Source: Stenotrophomonas sp. MMGLT7 (GTDB taxonomy: Bacteria > Pseudomonadota > Gammaproteobacteria > Xanthomonadales > Xanthomonadaceae). Taken from it: a DNA stretch of 64,000 nt. Position numbers and translations under genes: made by a program. Location of the stretch: the NCBI RefSeq assembly GCF_021168555.1, contig NZ_JAJOZS010000003.1, forward strand, positions 340,061-404,060, in the 5' to 3' direction. Positions 24,621 to 34,996 of the stretch are shown here, piece after piece. The notes below the pieces were generated by a model, which saw only the letters and a program-made list of their open reading frames with translations, did not search any database and was not told the DNA's origin. Position 1 is the stretch's first letter. Every line of letters starts with the position of its first letter.

Positions 24621-27231
24621 CGTCGTCGCCGTCCAGGCCCGGTGGAAAGTCGGTCAGGATCGCCAGCGGCCCGTGTGCAAACAGTGCAGGCAGGGTGACG
24701 GAGGCGGCAGCGGGAAGCGCGGCATCGGCCAGCACGTGGAACAGCGCGGCCTCGCGCCGCAGCGGCAGCGTCGCGCCGGCCTGCGCTGGGTGCGGATACG
24801 CGTCCGCCGCATCCGGCCCCGGCCACTGCCGCAGGGCGACGTAGAGGGTGCGTTCGCCATGCTCGCGGACGAAGCCGAGCAGCCACGGATTGCCATCGTC
24901 CAGCGCCGGCATCCACGGCCGGTAGCTGCCGTGCACGAACAGCTGCGGCACCCGCGCGCGCAGCTGCAGCAGCCGCGCGACCAGCCGCGCCTTGACCGCG
25001 CCGTCGCGCCAGCCGTGCAGCAGCGACGGCCACGGCCGCGCGTCGTCGAGCCAGCGATGGCGCTGCGGATAGTCCACCGCCTGGCGGTTGTCCGGGTCCA
25101 CCAGCGAGAAGTCCCAGCCCTCGCGGCCCTGGTACAGGTCCGGCACGCCCGGCGCGGTCATCCGCAATGCGGCCTGCAGCAGCGAGTTGACCGCGCCGGC
25201 CGGTGCGATCGCCTCAGCCGCCGCGTGCAGCGTGCGGCGCAGGCCCAGCCCCTCGGCCGACAGCAGCAGCGCCTCCAGGAACGCCTGCACGCACGCCTCG
25301 TAGCCGCCGTCCGGATCGGTCCAGCTGCTGCGCAGGCGCGCCTCGCGCAGCGCCTTGAGCTGCCATTGCGCCACCCTCTCGCAGTAGCGGGCCAGCGCGG
25401 GCGCGTCGTCCGGCTGCAGCTCCAGCGGCCAGGTGCCGACCAGGGTCTGCCACAGCATCGACAGCTCGCCCGGCGCCGGCAGCGGCCGGCCCAGCGCGGC
25501 CGCGGCGGCGCATAGACGGTCCACCTCGGCGCACCACCAGCCTGCGCGCGCGGACAGCACCGCCAGCCGCGCGCGCACGTCCTCGCCGCGCTTGTGGTCG
25601 TGGGTCGCCGTGGCCAGCAGCGCGCGCGGGTGCGCCTGCAGGCGCCGCTGGCAGGCGTCATGGAAGTGCGCGGCCGGCCAGGCGAAACGGGCGGGATCGC
25701 TGCCGACCTCGTTGCGCGAGAGCAGCACCCCGTGCCGGTAGAACGCGGTGTCCTCCACCGCCTTGGCGTTGAGCGGCGCCGACAGCTGTTCCACGCGCGC
25801 GGCCGCGCGGCGCTGCAGGCGGCGGCGGTCCGCGTCCGCCACGGCATCGCGCAGCCACGATTCGAGCAGGTCGATCGCCCTGCCGATCCGGCTGCCGGCG
25901 CCGCGGCGGGCACGGGCGCAGGCGCCGGCCAGGCGCGCGGCATCGCCGGCGTCGAGCCCGTCGCGGCCGGCGTAGGTGCGATAGACCGGGAACTGCTTGA
26001 GCACCGCGTCCAGTGCCTGGCCGAGCATGTGCTCGCTGACGTCCTCGGCCGCCGGATCGCCCGCGGCGAAGGCGGCCAGGGCGCGCAGCGTGCGGGCGCG
26101 GTCGCAGTACAGCGGCCCGGCGAGCATCTGCGTGCGCGCCAGCCGCTGCTCGCGCTCGAAGTCGCCGCTGCGGCCGCTGCGCGCGCGCCACGACTCGGCC
26201 AGCGGCCCCTCGCCGGCCGGGTCGTGCAGCAGGCCGCCGACCTGGTCCATGAAGTCGTAGCCGGTGCTGCCGTCGCAGCGCCAGTCCGCGCGCAGTACCT
26301 CGTCGGCGGCGAGGATCTTCTCCACGTACAGGCCGATGCTGCCCGGCGCCAGGCCGCGTTCGCGGCCGGCCTGGTCCAGGCCTTGGCGCAGCTGGCGCAG
26401 GTAGCCGGCGGGATCGGCCAGGCCGTCGACGTGGTCCACCCGCAGCGCATCGACGTGGCCCTCGGCAACCAGCCGCAGCGGCAGCGCGTGCACTGCCGCG
26501 AACGCATCGGCATCGTCCATGCGCAGCGCCGCCAGCGCGGCGATGTCGAAGAAGCGGCGGTAGTTGAGCAGGTCGCTGCCGGCCTGCCACCACAGCGGAC
26601 GGTAGTGCTGGCGAGCGACGAGCGCGCGCAGTTCGCCGCCGCCGCGCGCGGCGTCGCGATTGAGGCGCTCGGCATCGGCGCGGCGCGCGGCCGGGTCGGA
26701 CGCGGGCAGCGTGTGCGCACGCAGCGGCAGCGCCAGGTCGTGGTGCAGCAGCGTCGCCGCGCCATCCGCGTCGACCCGCAGCGTCAGCACGCCGTCGGCC
26801 AATGCGCTGGCCAGCGGCCGGTCGAGCACCGGCAGCCACAGCCTGCCGTCGCAGCCGGGCGCGTCCCAGTCGATGTCGAACCAGGCCGCATGGCGGCTGT
26901 CGCGGCCGTGTTCGAGCACGTCCTTCCACCAGCGGTTGTGCGGGTGGGCGGCCATGTGGTTGGGGACGATGTCCAGGATCAGTCCCATGGCGTGGGCGCG
27001 GGCGCAGGCGGACAGCCGCAGCAGCGCCGGCTCGCCGCCCAGCTCGGGATTGACCCGGCCCGGGTCGGTGACGTCGTAGCCGTGGCTGGAGCCGGGCATG
27101 GCGCAGGCGATCGGCGACAGGTACAGGTGGCTGATGCCCAGCCGGGCGAAGTAGGACACCTGCGCGGCGGCATCGTCCAGGGTGAAGCCCGGATGCAGTT
27201 GCAGGCGAACGCTGGCGCGCAACGGGATCAT
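24610..27231 (-). CDS. treY: Maltooligosyl trehalose synthase
   Basis: GH13 enzyme that isomerises the reducing-end alpha-1,4 bond of maltodextrins to alpha-1,1, giving maltooligosyl trehalose for TreZ. 873 residues from the ATG at 27231, which overlaps the malQ stop (ATGA). Catalytic elements: ISHLYLSPIACAMPGSSHGY near the N-terminus, DIVPNHMA (region I), nucleophile D266 (LRVDHVDGL), acid/base E304 (YVEKIL), a long helical insert, then NDTAF-like VEDTAFYRH and ATHDHKRGEDVR, the TreY signature. Cytoplasmic. Confidence 0.96.
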   Translation of the reverse strand: MIPLRASVRLQLHPGFTLDDAAAQVSYFARLGISHLYLSPIACAMPGSSHGYDVTDPGRVNPELGGEPALLRLSACARAHAMGLILDIVPNHMAAHPHNRWWKDVLEHGRDSRHAAWFDIDWDAPGCDGRLWLPVLDRPLASALADGVLTLRVDADGAATLLHHDLALPLRAHTLPASDPAARRADAERLNRDAARGGGELRALVARQHYRPLWWQAGSDLLNYRRFFDIAALAALRMDDADAFAAVHALPLRLVAEGHVDALRVDHVDGLADPAGYLRQLRQGLDQAGRERGLAPGSIGLYVEKILAADEVLRADWRCDGSTGYDFMDQVGGLLHDPAGEGPLAESWRARSGRSGDFEREQRLARTQMLAGPLYCDRARTLRALAAFAAGDPAAEDVSEHMLGQALDAVLKQFPVYRTYAGRDGLDAGDAARLAGACARARRGAGSRIGRAIDLLESWLRDAVADADRRRLQRRAAARVEQLSAPLNAKAVEDTAFYRHGVLLSRNEVGSDPARFAWPAAHFHDACQRRLQAHPRALLATATHDHKRGEDVRARLAVLSARAGWWCAEVDRLCAAAAALGRPLPAPGELSMLWQTLVGTWPLELQPDDAPALARYCERVAQWQLKALREARLRSSWTDPDGGYEACVQAFLEALLLSAEGLGLRRTLHAAAEAIAPAGAVNSLLQAALRMTAPGVPDLYQGREGWDFSLVDPDNRQAVDYPQRHRWLDDARPWPSLLHGWRDGAVKARLVARLLQLRARVPQLFVHGSYRPWMPALDDGNPWLLGFVREHGERTLYVALRQWPGPDAADAYPHPAQAGATLPLRREAALFHVLADAALPAAASVTLPALFAHGPLAILTDFPPGLDGDDDGR

Positions 27232-29156
27232 GCGTCGACCTGCGCCTGGCGCGCCTGCGCGAACGCCTGCAGCGATTGCCGCAGCGTCGCCTCCGGCAGC
27301 GGCTCGGGCAGCCGCCGCCGCCAGTTGGGATGGCCGCCGACGGTGCCCGGCAGGTTGGGCTGCTCGTCCAGCGCCAGCGCGTCCTCGGCCGGCAGCAGCG
27401 CCAGCGGCGACGGCCCGCTGGCGACGAAGCGCAGCGCCTGCAGGCGGGCGTCGGCCGCGCCGGCGTCCGCGGCCAGCGCGGCCGTCGCGGCGGCATCCAG
27501 CGCCGCGCTGTCGCGCTGCCGCTGCCGCCAGGCGCTGCGCTGCTGCGCGTCGTCGCACAGTTCCAGCCGGCGCCGCCATTGCAGGTCGCGGCCCTGGCGC
27601 CAGCCCTGCAGCGTGGGCAGGTCGTGGGTGGTGGTGGTGGCCACCGCCTGGCGGCGCCATTGCGCGGGGGCGAGGAAGGCGCCGGAGCGGTCGCGGGTGA
27701 ACATCAGCACGTCGATGCCGAGCACGCCGCGCCGCGCCAGCTCGGCGCGGATCCGCGGCGGCACCACGCCCAGGTCCTCGCCGATCACGATCGCGCGCTG
27801 GCGCCACGACTCCAGCGCCAGCAGGTCGAGCAGCTCGTGCAGCGGATAGTCCAGGTAGGCGCCCTCGGCGGCGCTGGCGCCCTCCGGCAGCACCCACAAC
27901 CGCTGCAGGCCGAGGATGTGGTCGATGCGCACGCCGCCGCGCCCGTGCATCACCGCGCGCAGCAGCGCCAGGAATGGCGCGTAGCCGCCGGCGCGCAGGC
28001 CGTGCGGCGAGTAGCCGGCGATGCCCCAGCCCTGGCCGTCGGCGTTGAAGGCGTCGGCCGGCGCGCCCAGGGTCAGCCCGTGCATCACCGCCTGCGGCCA
28101 GGCGGCCGCCTCGCTGCCGGCCGGGTCGAAGCCCACCGCCAGGTCGGCGACCAGGCCGATGCCCAGGCCGGCCCGGCGCGCCTGCGCCTGCAGCCCCGAC
28201 CAGCTGTCCGCCGCCAGCCACTGGGCGAACACGTGCAGGTCCGGATCGTGGTCGCCGAAGGCCGCCGCCGCCCAGTGCGCGTGCCGCGCCAGCGCGGCCC
28301 CGCCCTGCCGCGCGAACGCGTCGAGCGCCGGCGGCCGCTGGCCGTCGCGGACGCCGGCATGCAGCTGGCGCAGCCAGCGCCACTTGGCCTCGGCCGCGAC
28401 GGGCCAGTCGATCAGCGCCTGGCCATGCAGTCCGGCCAAGCCGTCCTCCAGTCCGGCGCGGCGCAGCGCGGCCTGCGCGGCCTCCGCTCCCAGGACCTGC
28501 GCCGGCGCGGCGTGCAGCGGATCGAGGAAGCGCCGGTCGGCCGGCGAATACGGGCTGTAGCCGGCACCCGCCGGCAGCGCGGCGTGCACCGGGCTCAGCG
28601 CCAGGGCATCGCCTCCGGCGGCGGCGACCCGGCGCACCCAGTCGGCCGCGCCGGCGGCATCGCCGATGCCCGCGTCCAGCTCGCTGCGCGCCGAGTACAC
28701 CTGCAGCGCCACGCCCCAGGCACGCGGATGCGGGTGCGCGATGGCGTCGGCGACGCCGAAGCAGCGCACCGGCGCCACCGCCAGGGTCCGCATGCGGCCG
28801 CCCTGTTCCAGCGCGAAGTAGCCATGCGCGGCGGGCGCGGCCAGGCGGCCCTGGTCGTCGAGCACGCCGTGCGTCGCGGCACCGTGTTCGTCCAGCAGCC
28901 GGTAGCGCTCGCCGGGGCGGCCGAGCGCACGCTTGGCACCGGTGCGCACGGTCAGCAGCGGCGGCGGCTCGCGTCCCTCGCGCAGCTGGCGCAGGCTGTC
29001 GCGGCAGGCGCCGGCGTGCGTCGCAGGCAGCCCCAGCGCCGCCAGCACCGCGCGCAGCGAGGGCGGTTGCACGCGCCGGCGGCGGCCGCCGGCATCCACC
29101 CAGTCCACCTGCACGCCGGCGGCGGCGGCCAGTTCATGCAGCGCGGCCTCGCTCAT
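27228..29156 (-). CDS. malQ: 4-alpha-glucanotransferase (amylomaltase)
   Basis: GH77 enzyme transferring alpha-1,4-glucan segments between maltodextrins. 642 residues, start at 29156 (MSEAALHELAAAAGV); an upstream open frame overlaps treZ and is ignored. Region II nucleophile D412 (GVRIDHILGL), acid/base E460 (VIGEDLG) and TTHDLPT carry the active site. An extra N-terminal domain of about 130 residues, as in E. coli MalQ, is present. It is coupled to treY downstream and lies 118 bases after treZ. In this cluster it probably lengthens short maltodextrins so they can serve TreY or glycogen. Confidence 0.95.
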   Translation of the reverse strand: MSEAALHELAAAAGVQVDWVDAGGRRRRVQPPSLRAVLAALGLPATHAGACRDSLRQLREGREPPPLLTVRTGAKRALGRPGERYRLLDEHGAATHGVLDDQGRLAAPAAHGYFALEQGGRMRTLAVAPVRCFGVADAIAHPHPRAWGVALQVYSARSELDAGIGDAAGAADWVRRVAAAGGDALALSPVHAALPAGAGYSPYSPADRRFLDPLHAAPAQVLGAEAAQAALRRAGLEDGLAGLHGQALIDWPVAAEAKWRWLRQLHAGVRDGQRPPALDAFARQGGAALARHAHWAAAAFGDHDPDLHVFAQWLAADSWSGLQAQARRAGLGIGLVADLAVGFDPAGSEAAAWPQAVMHGLTLGAPADAFNADGQGWGIAGYSPHGLRAGGYAPFLALLRAVMHGRGGVRIDHILGLQRLWVLPEGASAAEGAYLDYPLHELLDLLALESWRQRAIVIGEDLGVVPPRIRAELARRGVLGIDVLMFTRDRSGAFLAPAQWRRQAVATTTTHDLPTLQGWRQGRDLQWRRRLELCDDAQQRSAWRQRQRDSAALDAAATAALAADAGAADARLQALRFVASGPSPLALLPAEDALALDEQPNLPGTVGGHPNWRRRLPEPLPEATLRQSLQAFAQARQAQVDA

Positions 29157-29274
29157 CCGCGGTCCCCGCGGGCCTGCGGCCGCTGGCGCGGCGACATCCG
29201 CGATCGGTACCGCGCCAACAGCGCCGGCCGACGGCGCGGCGCGGCACGTCCGCCGCGTGGCAACGCCCCGCCGG

Positions 29275-31056
29275 TCATGCCGGTCCGGCCTCGGCCAGCC
29301 GCGCCAGCAGGCCATCCGGGGGCAGTTCCAGGCCATCGGACGGCGTGCCGTCGAAGGCGATGTTCTCGCTGTACACGATCCGTCCCGGGAACGCCGGCAG
29401 CGCCACCGGCGCCGCGCCGAAGTTGACCGCCAGCTGCCAGCGGCGGCCGTCGTCCAGCCGCCAGGTGGCGACGACGGCGGCCGGCGCGAGCACCTGCGCG
29501 CCGCACGATCGCGCCCGTTCCAGCGTCGGCACCAGCACCTCGCGGCGCATCGCCAGCAGCGTGCCGAACCACTCGCGCCAGCGCGCGCCGTCGCCGGCCG
29601 CGGCATCGGCGATGTCGCAGCGGGAGGCGCGGAACGTGGCCTCGTCGTTGGGATCGGGAATGGCCGCGCGCCGCGCCGGGTCGGCGAAGGCGGAGAAATG
29701 GGCGAACTCGCGGCGGCGGCCTTCGCGCACGGCCTCGTCCAGCGGCGGCGCCAGGTCGGTGAAGAACAGGAACGGCGCGCGCGCGCCCCACGGCTCGCCC
29801 ATGAAGAACAGCGGGATCATCGGCACCAGCGCGGTCAGCGCCAGCGCCGCGCGCAGCCGCGCGGGCGACACCAGCACCGCCAGCCGCTCGCCCAGGGCAC
29901 GGTTGCCGACCTGGTCGTGGTTCTGCGCGAACACCACGAAGCGGTCCGGCGGCAGCGCCGCGCTGGGTTCGCCGCGGCGGCGGCCGGCGTGGTCGGCCTG
30001 GCCCTGGAAGGCGAAGCCTTCGGCCAGCACCCGCGCCAGGTGCCCGGCGGGGTCGTCGGCGAAGGCGGCGTAGTAGCCCTCGCGCTCGCCGGTCAGCAGC
30101 ACGTGCAGCGCGTTGTGGTAGTCGTCGTTCCACTGCGCGGTGTAGCCGCGCTGCAGCAGCGAGGCCTGGTTGTGCTCGTTCTCCAGCACCAGGTGCACGT
30201 GCCGCCGCGGCGGCAGGGCGGAACGGATGTCCTCGCGCAGCACGTCCAGGAACGAGGCCGGCACGATCGCGTGCACCGCGTCCAGGCGCAGGCCGTCGAA
30301 GCGGTACTCGTGCAGCCACATGCGGGCGTTGGCGAGGAAGAACTCGCGCACCTGCGGCCGGCGGAAGTCGATCGCCGCCCCCCACGGCGTGGGTACGTCG
30401 TGGCGGAAGAACTGCGGTGCGCAGCGGCCGAGGTAGTTCCCGTCCGGGCCGAAATGGTTGTAGACCACGTCCAGCAGCACCATCAGCCCCAGTCCGTGCG
30501 CCTGGTCGACGAGCGCCTTGAGCTGGTCCGGATGCCCGTACGCCGACTCCGGCGCATACGGCATCACGCCGTCGTAGCCCCAGTTGCGCCGGCCCGGGAA
30601 CTCGGCCAGCGGCATCAGCTCGATGGCGGTGATGCCCATCGCCGCCAGTTGCGGCAGCTGCGCGCTCACGCCGGCGTAGCCGCCGCAGGCGCCGACGTGC
30701 AGCTCGTAGATCACCGCCTCGGCCCAGGGCCGGCCCTGCCAACCGGCGTTGCGCCAGCGATGGCCGTCCGCCGGCAGCACCGCGCTGGCGCCGTGCACGT
30801 CGTCGGGCTGCCAGCGCGAGGCCGGATCGGGCATGGGCTCGCCGCCGTCGATGCGGTAGCGATAGCGGGTGCCGGCGGAGCAGTCCAGCGCCAGCGCGTG
30901 GTAGCCGTCGCCCGTCGGGCGCATGGCATGCGCGCTGCCGTCGCCGAGCAGCAGCTCCACCCGCTGCGCATCCGGCGCCCACAGTCCGAAGTCGACGCGC
31001 CCGCGCGCATCGGCCCATGCGCCCCAGCGCGGCGGTGCGGCGGCGTGCGCATCCAT
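29275..31056 (-). CDS. treZ: Maltooligosyl trehalose trehalohydrolase
   Basis: GH13 enzyme releasing trehalose from maltooligosyl trehalose. 593 residues, start at 31056, one base into the glgB stop (TGATG), so coupled. N-terminal E-set domain (FGLWAPDAQRVELLL), then the barrel: YELHVGACGGYAGV, DVVYNHFGPDGNYLG (region I), nucleophile D259 (FDGLRLDAV), acid/base E292 (LVLENEHN), and NHDQVGNRALGERL. The LENEHN and FGPDGNYLG motifs separate TreZ from GlgB. With treY it forms the TreYZ trehalose route from glycogen; cytoplasmic. Confidence 0.96.
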   Translation of the reverse strand: MDAHAAAPPRWGAWADARGRVDFGLWAPDAQRVELLLGDGSAHAMRPTGDGYHALALDCSAGTRYRYRIDGGEPMPDPASRWQPDDVHGASAVLPADGHRWRNAGWQGRPWAEAVIYELHVGACGGYAGVSAQLPQLAAMGITAIELMPLAEFPGRRNWGYDGVMPYAPESAYGHPDQLKALVDQAHGLGLMVLLDVVYNHFGPDGNYLGRCAPQFFRHDVPTPWGAAIDFRRPQVREFFLANARMWLHEYRFDGLRLDAVHAIVPASFLDVLREDIRSALPPRRHVHLVLENEHNQASLLQRGYTAQWNDDYHNALHVLLTGEREGYYAAFADDPAGHLARVLAEGFAFQGQADHAGRRRGEPSAALPPDRFVVFAQNHDQVGNRALGERLAVLVSPARLRAALALTALVPMIPLFFMGEPWGARAPFLFFTDLAPPLDEAVREGRRREFAHFSAFADPARRAAIPDPNDEATFRASRCDIADAAAGDGARWREWFGTLLAMRREVLVPTLERARSCGAQVLAPAAVVATWRLDDGRRWQLAVNFGAAPVALPAFPGRIVYSENIAFDGTPSDGLELPPDGLLARLAEAGPA

Positions 31057-33287
31057 CAGCCGGCCGCCACCAGGTAGATCGTGGCCAGCGGCGGCAGGGT
31101 CAGCCGCAGCGACTGTGCGTGCCCGTGCATCGCCACCGGCTCGCTGGCGACGACGCCGCCGTTGCCGCTGTTGCCGCCGCCGTACAGCGCGCTGTCGGTA
31201 TTGAGGATCTCGTCCCAGCGTCCGGCCCGCGGCACGCCGACGCGGTAGTCGTGGTGCGGCATCGGGGTGAGGTTGCTCACCGCCAGCAGCGGCGGCGCCT
31301 CGCCGTCGGGATCGTGGCGCACGAAGGCGAACACGCTGTTGTGGTGGTCGTCGCCGATGCTCCAGTCGAAGCTCTCGCAGCGATGCTCGGCGCGGTGCAG
31401 CGCCGGCTGCGCGCGCAAGGTGCGGTTGAGGTCGCCGACCAGCTGCGCCAGGCCCGCGTGCAGCGGCTTTTCCAGCAGCGGCCAGTCCAGCTCGGCGTCG
31501 TGGTTCCATTCGCGCCACTGCCCGAACTCGCCGCCCATGAACAGCAGCTTGGCGCCGGGGTGGGCCCACATGAAGGCCAGGTAGGCACGCAGGTTGGCGA
31601 AGCGCTGCCAGTCGCTGCCGGGCATCTTCGACAGCAGCGAGCCCTTGCCGTGCACCACCTCGTCGTGCGACAGCGGCAGCACGAAGCGCTCGGAGAACGC
31701 GTACACCAGGCCGAAGGTCATCTCGCTGTGGTGGTACTGGCGATGCACCGGGTCGCGGCCCATGTAGCTGAGGGTGTCGTGCATCCAGCCCATGTTCCAC
31801 TTGTGGCTGAAGCCGAGCCCGCCGTGCATCGTGCCGGTGGTGACGCCGGGCCAGGCGGTCGATTCCTCGGCGATCACCATCACCCCGGGGAAGCGCCTGG
31901 CGACCTCGTCGTTGAGCCGGCGCACGAACGCCACCGCCTGCAGGTTCTCGCGGCCGCCATGTTCGTTGGGCAGCCACTCGCCCTCGCCTCGGCTGTAGTC
32001 GCGGTACAGCATCGAGGCCACCGCATCCACGCGCAGGCCGTCGACGTGGAAGCGTTCGAGCCACTCCAGCGCGCTGCCGACCAGGTAGGCCAGCACCTCG
32101 TGGCGGCCGTAGTTGTAGATCAGCGTGTGCCAGTCGCGGTGGAAGCCCTCGCGCGGGTCGGCATGCTCGTACAGCGCGGTGCCGTCGAAGCGCTGCAGGC
32201 CGTGCTCGTCGCCGGGAAAGTGCGCGCTCACCCAGTCCACGATCACGCCGATGCCGGCGCGGTGGCAGCTGTCGACGAAGCGCGCGAAGGCCTCCGGCGC
32301 GCCGTGGCGGGCGGTCGGCGCGTACATGCCCAGCGGCTGGTAGCCCCAGGAGCCGCCGAACGGGTACTCGCTCACCGGCAGCAGCTCGATATGGGTGAAT
32401 CCCATCGACTGCACGTAGGGCACCAGCTGCGCCGCCAGCCGGTCCCAGTCCAGCGGCTGGCCGTGCTCGTCGTGGCGCCAGCTGCCGGCGTGCACCTCGT
32501 AGATCGACAGCGGCGCCTGGCCGTGCCCGGCGCGCGCGGCCATCCAGGCATCGTCGTGCCAGGGCAGCGGCGCCTGGTCGGCCACGATCGAGGCGGTGGC
32601 CGGCGGCAGCTCGCAGCGGCGCGCCAGCGGGTCGGCCTTGTGCGGCAGCCGGGTGCCATCGGCGGCGACGATCTCGTACTTGTAGCGGCTGCCGGCGGCC
32701 ACCTGCGGCAGGAAGATCTCCCACACCCCGGCGGCATGGCGCAGCCGCATCGGATGGCGGCGCCCGTCCCAGCCGTTGAAGTCGCCGACCACCGACACCC
32801 GCTGCGCGTTCGGCGCCCACACCGCGAAGCGCACCCCTTCCACGCCCTCGTGCGTCTGCCGCTGCGCACCCAGCACCTGGCGCAGCACCCAGCCGTCGCC
32901 GGCCATGATCGCGTGCAGCCGTTCCTCGGCGATCAGGGTGCCGAAGGCGTAGGGATCGGCCGTCTCGACGAGCTGCCGCGGCCACTGGATCCGCAGCCGG
33001 TAGCGCGCCTCGCGCTCCAGCGTTCCCTGGAACAGGCCCTGGCCGAGATCGCGCATGGCCGCCAGCGGGCGCCCGGCGGCGTCCACCATCTCCACCGACA
33101 GCGCGCCCGGGAGCAGGGCGCGCACCGTCACCCCGCCATCGGCGTGGCGATGCGGGCCCAGCCAGGCGAAGGCATCGGCCGGCTCGCCGCGCAGCAGCGC
33201 CTGCAAGGGCTCCGGCAGTGCCGCCGGCGCGGCCGCGGCGGTGGGATCGGGCGCGGGCCGGGAGGAGGTCGCCGTGGCCTCGTTCAT
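31056..33287 (-). CDS. glgB: 1,4-alpha-glucan branching enzyme
   Basis: Introduces alpha-1,6 branches into glycogen. 743 residues, start at 33287, overlapping the glgA stop by four bases. Two tandem CBM48-like N-terminal regions (about 25-120 and 150-230), then the GH13 barrel with [14 protein letters not shown], nucleophile D421 ([10 protein letters not shown]), acid/base E474 (VIAEES) and [12 protein letters not shown]. Length matches the long proteobacterial GlgB (E. coli 728). Codes the second step after GlgA in the same operon. Confidence 0.97.
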   Translation of the reverse strand: MNEATATSSRPAPDPTAAAAPAALPEPLQALLRGEPADAFAWLGPHRHADGGVTVRALLPGALSVEMVDAAGRPLAAMRDLGQGLFQGTLEREARYRLRIQWPRQLVETADPYAFGTLIAEERLHAIMAGDGWVLRQVLGAQRQTHEGVEGVRFAVWAPNAQRVSVVGDFNGWDGRRHPMRLRHAAGVWEIFLPQVAAGSRYKYEIVAADGTRLPHKADPLARRCELPPATASIVADQAPLPWHDDAWMAARAGHGQAPLSIYEVHAGSWRHDEHGQPLDWDRLAAQLVPYVQSMGFTHIELLPVSEYPFGGSWGYQPLGMYAPTARHGAPEAFARFVDSCHRAGIGVIVDWVSAHFPGDEHGLQRFDGTALYEHADPREGFHRDWHTLIYNYGRHEVLAYLVGSALEWLERFHVDGLRVDAVASMLYRDYSRGEGEWLPNEHGGRENLQAVAFVRRLNDEVARRFPGVMVIAEESTAWPGVTTGTMHGGLGFSHKWNMGWMHDTLSYMGRDPVHRQYHHSEMTFGLVYAFSERFVLPLSHDEVVHGKGSLLSKMPGSDWQRFANLRAYLAFMWAHPGAKLLFMGGEFGQWREWNHDAELDWPLLEKPLHAGLAQLVGDLNRTLRAQPALHRAEHRCESFDWSIGDDHHNSVFAFVRHDPDGEAPPLLAVSNLTPMPHHDYRVGVPRAGRWDEILNTDSALYGGGNSGNGGVVASEPVAMHGHAQSLRLTLPPLATIYLVAAG

Positions 33288-34855
33288 GCGCCGACCATGT
33301 CGGCCGGCGCCGTGCTTTCGTACAGCGCCAGGTACTTGCTGCCGGCCGCGTCCCAGCCGCTGGGACACAGCATGGCCGCGCGCCGCATCGCCCCCAGCAG
33401 TCCCGGCAGGCGGAAGGTGCGGAAGGCGCGCAGCACGCAGCGGCGCAGCGCGTCGGCATTGGCGCCCTGGAACAGGAAGCCGGTGACGCCGTCGTCCACC
33501 GTGTCGATCAGCCCGCCGGTGGCATGGGCGATCGGCAGGCAGCCGAAGCGCTGGGCATACATCTGGCTCAGGCCGCACGGTTCGAAGCGCGAGGGCATCA
33601 GCAGGAAGTCGGCGCCGGCGAACATGCGCCGCGCCAGCGCCTCGTCGAAGCCGATATGGGCGCCGACGTGGCCCGGATAGCGGCGCGCGAGCGCCTCGAC
33701 CTGGCGTTCGATCTGCGGCTCGCCGCCGCCGATCACCACGATCTGGCCGCCGGCGGCCACGATCTGCGGCGCCACCTCGCAGGTCAGGTCCACGCCCTTC
33801 TGGTGCACCAGCCGCGACACCACCGCGAACAGCGGCCCGCGCGTGTCCGGCAGGCCGAACTCGCGCCGCACCTGGCGCGCGTTGTCACCGCGCCCCTGCC
33901 ACTGGTTGACGTCGAAGTGCGCCTGCAGGTGCAGGTCGGTGCGCGGGTCCCAGCTGTCGTCGATGCCGTTGACGATGCCGCTGAGGCGGCCGCTGGCCGC
34001 GCGCAGGGCGAGCAGGTCGTCGAGCCCGCAGCCGTGGCCGGCCGCGGTGATCTGGTGCGCATAGCTGATGCTCACCGTGTTGACGTGGTCGGCATGGACG
34101 ATGCCGGCGCGCAGGAACGACATCTGGCCGTAGAACTCAAGATCGTCCAGCCCCGCCCCGGGGATGCCCAGCGCCGGCGCCAGCGCGTGCGGGAACAATC
34201 CCTGGTAGGCCAGGTTGTGGATGGTCAGCAGGCACGGCGTATGCCCGCCGGACCAGCGCACGTAGGCGGCCGCCAGCGCGCACGGCCAGTCGTTGAGGTG
34301 CAGCAGCTGCGGCTGCCAGTCCAGGCCGGCCTGGCCGGCGGCGATCTGCGCCGCGGCATGCGACAGCGTGGCGAAGCGGATGGCGTTGTCCTGCCACTCC
34401 TGGCCGCTGGCATCGACGTACGGCGTGCCCTCGCGCTGGTACAGCGCCGGGCACAGCAGCACGTACACCGGCAGCCCGTCGCCCTGCTCCATCTGCGCGA
34501 TGTCGCACGCCGGCAGCGACGCATGGGCCAGCACCCGGCCGACCACCTGCAGCCGCCCGCCGCGAGCGAGCACCGCCGGATAGCCGGGGATCAGCACGCG
34601 CACGTCGTAGCGGCGGCGCAGCGCGCGCGGCAGCGCGGCGGCCACGTCGCCCAGGCCTCCGGCCTTGATGAAGTCGCTCATCTCCGGCACCACGAACAGC
34701 GAACTGCGGCGCCGGGCATCGACCCGGATCGGCTGGGCATGGCGCACGAAACGGCCGCGCGCGTCCCGCCGCGGCGTGCGTGGGTCGGAATCCGCGGTCG
34801 CCGCGGCGACGGGCGCAGCGGATGCCGGGGAAGTGGAGACAAGCTGGACTGACAT
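33284..34855 (-). CDS. glgA: Glycogen synthase
   Basis: GT5 glycosyltransferase using ADP-glucose to extend alpha-1,4-glucan. 523 residues from the ATG at 34855 ([10 protein letters not shown]). The nucleotide-sugar loop is KAGGL at 64-68, a variant of the E. coli KTGGL; further motifs are [10 protein letters not shown], a [12 protein letters not shown] stretch, and the C-terminal [14 protein letters not shown] with the catalytic Glu. About 50 residues precede the usual start of the catalytic domain, so a shorter product is possible, but no internal start has a better ribosome site. First gene of the cluster; no glgC is present in the window, so ADP-glucose must come from elsewhere. Confidence 0.94.
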   Translation of the reverse strand: MSVQLVSTSPASAAPVAAATADSDPRTPRRDARGRFVRHAQPIRVDARRRSSLFVVPEMSDFIKAGGLGDVAAALPRALRRRYDVRVLIPGYPAVLARGGRLQVVGRVLAHASLPACDIAQMEQGDGLPVYVLLCPALYQREGTPYVDASGQEWQDNAIRFATLSHAAAQIAAGQAGLDWQPQLLHLNDWPCALAAAYVRWSGGHTPCLLTIHNLAYQGLFPHALAPALGIPGAGLDDLEFYGQMSFLRAGIVHADHVNTVSISYAHQITAAGHGCGLDDLLALRAASGRLSGIVNGIDDSWDPRTDLHLQAHFDVNQWQGRGDNARQVRREFGLPDTRGPLFAVVSRLVHQKGVDLTCEVAPQIVAAGGQIVVIGGGEPQIERQVEALARRYPGHVGAHIGFDEALARRMFAGADFLLMPSRFEPCGLSQMYAQRFGCLPIAHATGGLIDTVDDGVTGFLFQGANADALRRCVLRAFRTFRLPGLLGAMRRAAMLCPSGWDAAGSKYLALYESTAPADMVGA

Positions 34856-34996
34856 TCCCGTCACCCTGTTCGAAGAGTCGGCAAACCGCGTGTGGGCAGA
34901 CCAGCGTGGCAGCGGATACCGTCCCGATCCCGAATCTAGCGGGGCGACCATAAAAGGGATTTGAAAAAAGCATATCGCCGTGCACGCGGCGATGAA

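Noticed and set aside
29275-33459. 1394-codon fusion TreZ-GlgB
   Set aside because: The upstream part lies in a different frame from glgB and has no motif; TreZ begins cleanly at 31056.
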